In this document: positions 31,575-36,454 of the stretch, piece by piece | Position numbering within the stretch: the first letter of the stretch is position 1 | Layout: every line of letters begins with the position of its first letter | NCBI GenBank assembly: GCA_003151555.1 | Contig: PLXU01000067.1 | Location: forward strand, 1 to 36,454 | Direction: 5' to 3' | DNA length: 36,454 bases | From: Acidimicrobiaceae bacterium | GTDB taxonomy: Bacteria > Actinomycetota > Acidimicrobiia > Acidimicrobiales > RAAP-2 | Translations under genes and position numbers: made by a program | The notes under the pieces: generated by a model | The model's input: the letters and a program-made list of their open reading frames with translations, nothing else | Database searches by the model: none | What the model was told of the DNA's origin: nothing

Positions 31575-32717
31575 CTACTTCAAGAGGTGTTTCGCGACCA
31601 CGACGCGCTGGACCTGATTGGTACCTTCGTAGATCTGCGTGATCTTGGCGTCGCGCATGAAACGCTCGACCGGAAACTCCTTGGTGAAGCCGTAGCCACC
31701 CAGCAGCTGCACGGCGTCGGTGGTGACGCTCATGGCGGTGTCGGACGCGAAGGACTTGGCCGCGGCCCCCAAGTAGCCAAGCTGGCCATCGGGGTCACCG
31801 ACGTCAATCGTCGCGCAGGCCCGGTAGACGAGCGCGCGCGCCGCCTCGTTGCGGATAGCCATGTCAGCCAGCATGAAGCGCAGGCCCTGCAGGTCAGCGA
31901 TGGGCGCGCCGAAGGCCTTGCGTCCGAGCATGTAATTACCAGCGAAGTCAATCGCGCCCTGGGAGATGCCGACGGCCTGGGCCCCGATGGTCGGACGCGA
32001 GCGGGCCAGGGTGTGCATCGCGATCTTGAAGCCGTCGCCCTCCTCGCCAATGCGATGAGAGAGCGGCACGCGCACGTCGCGCAAGACCACCTCGCCCGTG
32101 GGTGACGCGCGCAGTCCCAACTTGTCCTCGAATTTGGGGAACTCGACGCCCGGACCCTTTTCGACCAGGAAACACGAGATACCTCGGCTCTTCTTGTCCA
32201 GATCCGTCGAGGCAAAGACGGTGTAGGTGTCCGACACCCCGGCATTGGTAATCCAGTACTTTGCGCCATTAAGTACGTAATCGTCACCATCGCGCACGGC
32301 TCGACAGCGCATCGAAGCCACGTCGGAGCCGGCATCGGCTTCGGAGAGGCAGTAGGAGCCTTGGATCTCGCCCGTCGCGAAGCGCGGTAGGTACTGCTGC
32401 TTGATCTCCTCGGAGGCAAAGTTCATGATCGGCAGCATTGCGAGCTTCGAGATCAGCATCGTCACCGAGGTCGAGGCGCAGCCCCGGGCCACCTCTTCGA
32501 TCATGATGGCTTGGGTCACCATGTCGGCTTCGGCGCCGCCGTAGACCTCGGGCACCCACAACGAGGGCAGATCCATCTCCTTACAGGCCAGCCAGCTCTC
32601 CTGGGGAAAGGCCTGCTCGCGGTCGTAGCGCGCGGCGTGGGGAGTCACGCGGCTATCGACAAAGGCGCGCATCACGTCGCGGAAGGCCCGTTGCTCGTCG
32701 TTGAGGTCAAAGCTCAT
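31575..32717 (-). CDS. acyl-CoA dehydrogenase
   Basis: 380 aa from ATG 32717 (MSFDLNDEQRAFRDVMRAFV); only a weak AAAGA precedes it. FAD/acyl-CoA motifs: YCLSEADAGSDVASM (about 131-145), YVLNGAKYWITNAG, and the C-terminal QLLGGYGFTKEFPVERFMRD. The catalytic base is Glu364 in QIYEGTNQVQR, the position used by short- and medium-chain acyl-CoA dehydrogenases rather than isovaleryl-CoA dehydrogenase. It introduces the alpha-beta double bond in an acyl-CoA, passing electrons to ETF. Lying downstream of ilvE, it could act on branched-chain acyl-CoAs, but the chain specificity cannot be read. Confidence 0.93.
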   Translation of the reverse strand: MSFDLNDEQRAFRDVMRAFVDSRVTPHAARYDREQAFPQESWLACKEMDLPSLWVPEVYGGAEADMVTQAIMIEEVARGCASTSVTMLISKLAMLPIMNFASEEIKQQYLPRFATGEIQGSYCLSEADAGSDVASMRCRAVRDGDDYVLNGAKYWITNAGVSDTYTVFASTDLDKKSRGISCFLVEKGPGVEFPKFEDKLGLRASPTGEVVLRDVRVPLSHRIGEEGDGFKIAMHTLARSRPTIGAQAVGISQGAIDFAGNYMLGRKAFGAPIADLQGLRFMLADMAIRNEAARALVYRACATIDVGDPDGQLGYLGAAAKSFASDTAMSVTTDAVQLLGGYGFTKEFPVERFMRDAKITQIYEGTNQVQRVVVAKHLLK

Positions 32718-32737
32718 AGTGAATCTTTCGTAGCCAG

Positions 32738-33211
32738 TTAGTGGGTGCCGGCCGGCGCGACGCCGATCAACAGGTCTTCCCTCGTGACGGCGTCGACGAA
32801 CCGGCGCTGCGCGGCGTAACTGTGCGCCAGTCCCAAGAATTGGGCGGTCTGGTCGCGCTCAATGAGTGACGTGGTGCGCAGGCCGAAGATATCCAGGGCC
32901 AAGTGCACGTCCTCGGGGATGGGCCCTCGCCCGACCAAGCTGGCCCGCTTGGCCGCCACCAGGGCCACGCCGCGCTCCACGTCGTGTCGGTCGTGGGGGT
33001 GCGCGAAGTGCAGTTTGGCGCATTCGCGCTGGGCAATGGTGAGGGCGAATCCCTCGCCGGGCGCCGGGGTGCCGTGACCAATCCCCCCGACCGCACTGAG
33101 CGAGTGCTGCAGTCCCGCCTTCGGCTTTCGGCCGATTTCGGGGGTCTGGGTAGGCATGGTCGGGCGAACTTCTCCCAACGCGGGAACGGGGGAAAACGTT
33201 GGTTGGGTCAC
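32738..33211 (-). CDS. conserved-looking hypothetical protein
   Basis: 157 aa from GTG 33211, 28 bp after ilvE. An internal ATG (MPTQTPEIGRKPKAG, residue 19) is another possible start. I do not recognise it. The N-terminal about 45 residues are Pro/Gly-rich; the rest is predicted helical, with IAQRECAKLHFAHPHDRHDV, GVALVAAKRASLVGRGPIPE and ALDIFGLRTTSLIERDQTAQ. There are no membrane segments. Its position between ilvE and an acyl-CoA dehydrogenase gene suggests co-transcription but not a function. Confidence 0.6.
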   Translation of the reverse strand: MTQPTFSPVPALGEVRPTMPTQTPEIGRKPKAGLQHSLSAVGGIGHGTPAPGEGFALTIAQRECAKLHFAHPHDRHDVERGVALVAAKRASLVGRGPIPEDVHLALDIFGLRTTSLIERDQTAQFLGLAHSYAAQRRFVDAVTREDLLIGVAPAGTH

Positions 33212-33239
33212 ACTTCGACACTACCCCTGAATGGGCGTG

Positions 33240-34166
33240 TTAAATCCTGGTCAACCAAGATTCGTACTGGGCCAGTTCACCACGCACCGCCTGATGGTAG
33301 GTCGCTTGAATGGCCTTGGTGATGGGACCGGGCATTCCATTGCCCACCGCTCGGTCATCCACCGAGCCAATCGGGACGATCTCGGCCGCGGTCCCGGTCA
33401 AGAAGGCTTCGTCGGCGATGTAGAGATCGTCGCGACGCATGGCCTCGAAACTCACCGAGTAACCATGGTCGTTGGCGATGCGCACCACGCTGGCCTGGGT
33501 CACTCCGCGCAGCGCGCCCACCTCCGAGGGCGGTGGGCTGATGAGCAAGCCGTCGCGCACGATGAAGAGGTTCTCGCCGGTGCACTCCGAGACGCGCCCG
33601 TCGGGGCCCAGCATGATCGCTTCGTCGTAGCCGGCCTTGACTGCTTCGACCTTGGCCAGGCTCGAGTTGACGTAGCCGCCCACCGTCTTGGACGCCGTGG
33701 GCATGGCGTTGGGACCGTGACGCACCCACGAGGAGATCTTCATGCGTACGCCGTTCTCGACGCCCTCGTCGCCAAGATACGCTCCCCAGGGCCAGCAGGC
33801 AATGGCCACGTTGACCGGGGCCAGCAGCGGGTTCACGCCCATCTCGCCGTAACCCAGGTAGATCAGCGGACGCAGGTAACAGCCCTCGTCCATTTTGTTC
33901 ACCCGCACCACCTCGACCGCCGCGTCGCAGAGTTCGAGCATCGTGTAGGGCACGTCGATCATCAAGATCTTGCAACTGCGCATCAAGCGCTCCATGTGAT
34001 CGCGAAGTCGAAATATCGCCACGCCGCTCGCCGTCGGGTAGGCCCGTATGCCCTCGAAGGCGCCGGTGCCGTAATGCAGGGTGTGCGTGAGCACGTGCAC
34101 CGTGGCCTTCTCCCAGGCAACTAATTCGCCGTCCATCCAGATCTTCTTGGTGGGAGTAATGGGCAT
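33240..34166 (-). CDS. ilvE: branched-chain amino acid aminotransferase
   Basis: 308 aa from ATG 34166, starting 2 nt after the leuB stop, so coupled to it. Fold-type IV PLP enzyme: KIWMDGELVAWEKATVHVLT at the start, HYGTGAFEGIRAY, the Schiff-base lysine (about 159) in TASKTVGGYVNSS, the glutamate in VSECTGENLFIV, and the phosphate-binding GVTQASVVRIA and LTGTAAEIVPIGSVD. The length and the FEGIRAY start match IlvE rather than D-amino-acid transaminase. It interconverts leucine, isoleucine and valine with their 2-keto acids, the step after LeuB for leucine. Confidence 0.95.
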   Translation of the reverse strand: MPITPTKKIWMDGELVAWEKATVHVLTHTLHYGTGAFEGIRAYPTASGVAIFRLRDHMERLMRSCKILMIDVPYTMLELCDAAVEVVRVNKMDEGCYLRPLIYLGYGEMGVNPLLAPVNVAIACWPWGAYLGDEGVENGVRMKISSWVRHGPNAMPTASKTVGGYVNSSLAKVEAVKAGYDEAIMLGPDGRVSECTGENLFIVRDGLLISPPPSEVGALRGVTQASVVRIANDHGYSVSFEAMRRDDLYIADEAFLTGTAAEIVPIGSVDDRAVGNGMPGPITKAIQATYHQAVRGELAQYESWLTRI

Positions 34167-34168
34167 TT

Positions 34169-35191
34169 CTACAGCCTCTCTAACAGTTGCTTGGTCACGC
34201 CGAGGGTCCCCAGCGTCATCACGTCACCTTCAAAGTCTTGCACGGCGCGCGTGATGCGTCGCGCCGCGTCCACTTCACCGAGGTGCTCGAGCATCAGGGC
34301 GGCCGAGGATACCGCGGCCAAGGGATTGGCCAGACCAGTGCCCACCAGGTCGTGCGCCGCGCCGTGCACCGGCTCGAAGAGCGATGCGCCGGTGCGCGCG
34401 GGATTCAAATTGGCGCTCGCCGCGTAGCCAATGCCACCCGTGACCGCGCCGGCCAGGTCCGAGAGAATATCGCCAAAGAGATTGTCGGTGACGATGATGC
34501 CGTAGCGCTGGGGACTTTCGACGAGGTAGATACACGCGGCGTCGACGTGGTTGTAGTCAACCTCGACGGTACTGAACTCGGCGCCCACCTCGTTGACGAC
34601 ACGGCTCCACAGGTCGCCGGCGAAGGTCAGCACGTTGGTCTTGTGCACCAGGGTCAGCTTCGGCTGGGCCAAGGTGGCCGCGCGTTCGAAGGCGTAGCGC
34701 ACGCATCGTTCTACACCGAATCTGGTATTGACCGAACCCTGGGTCGCCACCTCGTGGTCGGTGCCGTAGCGCAGCACGCCGCCCTCGCCGGCGTAGGGTC
34801 CCTCGGTATTCTCGCGCACGATCGCAAACTCGCAGCCCTGGGCCAGTGAACCCGCCACGGCGCGAAATGGTCGATAGTTGATGTAGAGGTCGAGCCCGAA
34901 GCGCAGTCGAAGCAAGAGGCCGCGTTCCAGGACGCCCCCCGGGATGCGCGAATCGCCAATGGCCGGTCCAATGGCCCCCAGGAGGATGGCGTCGAAACCG
35001 CGCAACTCGTCCAGGGTGGCCTGATCGAGCACGAAACCGTCGCGCAGGTAACGCGCCGCGCCCAGTTCGTAATCGGTGGTCGCCAGATCCACCCCGGCAC
35101 CTCGTACGACGTCGAGCGCCGACTGGGTGACCTCGGGCCCGATGCCGTCACCGCCGAGCACGGCCACGCGATAAGTGCGCTCGCTGAGCAT
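34169..35191 (-). CDS. leuB: 3-isopropylmalate dehydrogenase
   Basis: 340 aa from ATG 35191, with GGGAGG 9 nt upstream; the open frame reaching 35251 has no homology there. Nucleotide start: RVAVLGGDGIGPEV. Substrate loop: IVRENTEGPYAGEGG, the variant seen in actinobacterial LeuB. Catalytic Lys is in VHKTNV, and the metal-binding signature is NLFGDILSDLAGAVTGGIGY. It oxidises and decarboxylates 3-isopropylmalate with NAD+ in leucine synthesis. First gene of the leuB-ilvE run. It is divergent from greA-leuC, so the two halves of the leucine pathway flank one short intergenic region. Confidence 0.95.
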   Translation of the reverse strand: MLSERTYRVAVLGGDGIGPEVTQSALDVVRGAGVDLATTDYELGAARYLRDGFVLDQATLDELRGFDAILLGAIGPAIGDSRIPGGVLERGLLLRLRFGLDLYINYRPFRAVAGSLAQGCEFAIVRENTEGPYAGEGGVLRYGTDHEVATQGSVNTRFGVERCVRYAFERAATLAQPKLTLVHKTNVLTFAGDLWSRVVNEVGAEFSTVEVDYNHVDAACIYLVESPQRYGIIVTDNLFGDILSDLAGAVTGGIGYAASANLNPARTGASLFEPVHGAAHDLVGTGLANPLAAVSSAALMLEHLGEVDAARRITRAVQDFEGDVMTLGTLGVTKQLLERL

Positions 35192-35215
35192 TTTTCGTGC
35201 CTCCCTTGAAGATAC

Positions 35216-35248
35216 AGTTTGCTCGCCCGGCCCCTCCGGGGGCAAACT
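35216..35248. promoter_or_regulatory. two-tier hairpin in the leuB/greA intergenic region
   Basis: AGTTTGC/GCAAACT (7 bp, perfect) encloses CCCGG/CCGGG (5 bp) around a 5-nt loop, with a small asymmetric bulge (3 nt against 1). It ends 25 nt before the leuB ATG and would lie in the leuB leader. No U-tract follows on either strand. It may be an mRNA leader structure affecting leuB expression, or a protein-binding dyad. Confidence 0.6.
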
Positions 35249-35261
35249 CACGGAAGGATCC

Positions 35262-35281
35262 TCTACCGCGACGGGTAGAAT
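35262..35281 (+). promoter_or_regulatory. possible greA -10 element next to a small dyad
   Basis: TAGAAT (35276-35281) differs from TATAAT at one base and lies 29 nt before the greA ATG, leaving a leader that contains AAAGG. It overlaps the right arm of a perfect 6-bp dyad, TCTACC-GCGACG-GGTAGA (35262-35279). No -35 hexamer is present at normal spacing, so this is tentative. Confidence 0.4.
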
Positions 35282-35310
35282 TAAGGATTCTCCACGACAA
35301 AGGTTGGGCC

Positions 35311-35787
35311 ATGGCCGGCGAAATCCACCGCATCACCCAAGAGACGCTGGACAAGCTGAAAGCCGAGTACCTCGAACTGACGACCGCGGGCCGCACGTCA
35401 ATCGCGCGCACCATTGAATCGGCCCGATTGATGGGCGACCTCTCGGAGAACGGCGACTACCACGCCGCCAAGGACGCCCAGGGCAAGATGGAATCTAGAA
35501 TTCGCCAGATTGACAACGTCATCCGCAACCACGAGATCGTCGAGCGCGACGAGCACGCCGACGCGGTCCAGTACGCCTCGATCGTCCAGGTGGTCTACGA
35601 GGGCGACAACGACGACGAATTTCAGGAGTTTTTCATCGGTTCCATTGAAGAGAGGCCCGACGACGTGCTCGTGGCTTCGCCGACTTCGCCACTGGGCGAG
35701 GCCCTGCTCAACCACTCCATTGGCGAACTGGTGGAATACGAGGCGCCCTCGGGCGTGCTGCGGGTGAAAATAGTAGGGCTGCGCTAG
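35311..35787 (+). CDS. greA: transcription elongation factor GreA
   Basis: 158 aa from ATG 35311 (MAGEIHRITQETLDKLKAEY), with AAAGG 7 nt upstream; the long frame from 35197 is not GreA-like before this Met. The N-terminal coiled coil (about 5-75) holds the acidic tip GDLSENGDYHAAK at residues 43-55, whose acids reach the RNA polymerase active site and stimulate transcript cleavage. The C-terminal FKBP-like domain has VVYEGDNDDEFQEFFIGS and SPLGEALLNHSIGELVEYEA. The length matches the family. leuC starts 3 bp after its stop, an unexpected pairing but compatible with co-transcription. Confidence 0.95.
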   Translation: MAGEIHRITQETLDKLKAEYLELTTAGRTSIARTIESARLMGDLSENGDYHAAKDAQGKMESRIRQIDNVIRNHEIVERDEHADAVQYASIVQVVYEGDNDDEFQEFFIGSIEERPDDVLVASPTSPLGEALLNHSIGELVEYEAPSGVLRVKIVGLR

Positions 35788-35790
35788 ACC

Positions 35791-36454
35791 GTGGCCGCAC
35801 AAACCGTGTTCGACAAGATCTGGGAAGAACACGTGGTGGCCTCGCCCGAGGGCGAGCCGACCCTGCTCTACATAGACCTGCACCTGGTCCACGAGGTCAC
35901 GAGCCCCCAGGCGTTCGAGGGGCTTCGGCGGCGCGGCGGGACGGTGCGGCACCCCGAGCGGACGATCGCCACGGCCGACCATTCGACGCCGACGCACGAT
36001 CGGTCGCTGCCGATCCTCGACCAGCAGGCTGCCTTCCAGGTCCAGCAGCTCTCGCGCAACTGCGCGGAGTTCGGGATCCCCATCCACAGCCTCGGATCGG
36101 ACACGCAGGGCATCGTCCACGTCATCGGGCCCGAGCTTGGCCTGACGCAGCCCGGCATGACCATCGTGTGCGGCGATTCGCACACCGCCACCCACGGCGC
36201 GTTCGGTGCCCTGGCGTTCGGCATCGGCACCAGCGAGGTGGAGATGGTCCTCGCGACGCAGTGCCTGCTGCAGCGCCGGCCGCTGAGCTACGAGGTGCGC
36301 GTCGACGGGCGCCTGACGCCCGGGGTCACGGCCAAGGACATCATCCTCGCGCTCATCGCCAGGATCGGCATCGGCGGCGGGACGGGTCATGTCTTCGAGT
36401 ACACAGGTGAGGGGATCCGGGCGCTTTCCATGGAAGAGCGCATGACCATCTGCA
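35791..36454 (+). CDS. leuC: 3-isopropylmalate dehydratase large subunit, partial
   Basis: 221 codons from GTG 35791 to the window edge, just under half of the usual about 465. Begins [16 protein letters not shown]; diagnostic stretches include [40 protein letters not shown] and [20 protein letters not shown]. With LeuD it isomerises 2-isopropylmalate to 3-isopropylmalate, using a [4Fe-4S] cluster whose later cysteine ligands lie beyond the window. Third-codon positions become almost entirely G/C from about 35840, more extreme than in the neighbours. leuD probably follows outside the window. Confidence 0.95.
   Translation, partial: MAAQTVFDKIWEEHVVASPEGEPTLLYIDLHLVHEVTSPQAFEGLRRRGGTVRHPERTIATADHSTPTHDRSLPILDQQAAFQVQQLSRNCAEFGIPIHSLGSDTQGIVHVIGPELGLTQPGMTIVCGDSHTATHGAFGALAFGIGTSEVEMVLATQCLLQRRPLSYEVRVDGRLTPGVTAKDIILALIARIGIGGGTGHVFEYTGEGIRALSMEERMTIC

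Noticed and set aside
35192-35251. Longer leuB start at 35251
   Set aside because: The extra residues have no LeuB homology, would cross the hairpin, and the ATG at 35191 has a good Shine-Dalgarno.

Overview
This is a high-GC bacterial chromosome segment, most likely from an actinobacterium and plausibly from the class Acidimicrobiia. The clues are: a LeuB of the actinobacterial type (RENTEGPYAGEGG motif), many GTG starts, an F420-type luciferase-like oxidoreductase, poly-threonine linkers on an exported protein, and an ECF sigma factor paired with a YCII/DGPF protein. The taxon is an inference; no rRNA or other phylogenetic marker is present.

Layout. (1) 1-5421: the 5' part of a BNR/Asp-box repeat protein, about 600 bp without a recognisable gene, an exported bicovalent-FAD (berberine-bridge type) oxidoreductase, a DMT/EamA transporter with no normal start codon, and an MFS permease. 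(2) 5488-6054: a small helix-turn-helix protein with a tail of proline-punctuated 18-residue amphipathic repeats. (3) 6232-18984: the centrepiece, a divergent catabolic locus. The minus strand carries, in transcription order, an M24/creatinase-fold protein without most metal ligands, a U32-like barrel protein, an IlvD/Edd sugar-acid dehydratase, a CUT1 sugar ABC transporter (binding protein, two permeases, ATPase), an alpha-ketoglutarate semialdehyde dehydrogenase and a DHDPS-family dehydratase. The plus strand carries an IclR regulator overlapping a zinc MDR dehydrogenase. Together these make a plausible import and oxidative, non-phosphorylative pathway for a sugar or sugar acid ending at 2-oxoglutarate (Weimberg-like), with two unexplained peptidase-fold proteins. 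(4) 18998-23817: exported pentapeptide-repeat protein, ketopantoate-reductase-like protein, GNAT acetyltransferase, exported Ig-like protein. (5) 23946-27543: plus-strand set of LLM oxidoreductase, HIBADH/tartronate-semialdehyde-reductase-like enzyme, D-2-hydroxyacid dehydrogenase and methyltransferase. (6) 27565-33211: D,D-carboxypeptidase with poly-Thr tracts at both ends, ECF sigma/YCII pair, an unknown protein with a possible MazF-like domain, acyl-CoA dehydrogenase, an unknown protein. (7) 33240-36454: leucine/branched-chain biosynthesis, leuB-ilvE on the minus strand and, divergently, greA followed by the start of leuC.

The most interesting material is the sugar-acid locus with its degenerate M24 and atypical U32 proteins and the RNA hairpins flanking its binding-protein gene, the HTH/18-mer repeat protein, and two genes (EamA and the ECF sigma factor) whose reading frames seem to need non-canonical starts. 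No rRNA, intact tRNA, CRISPR array, insertion sequence or prophage gene was seen.
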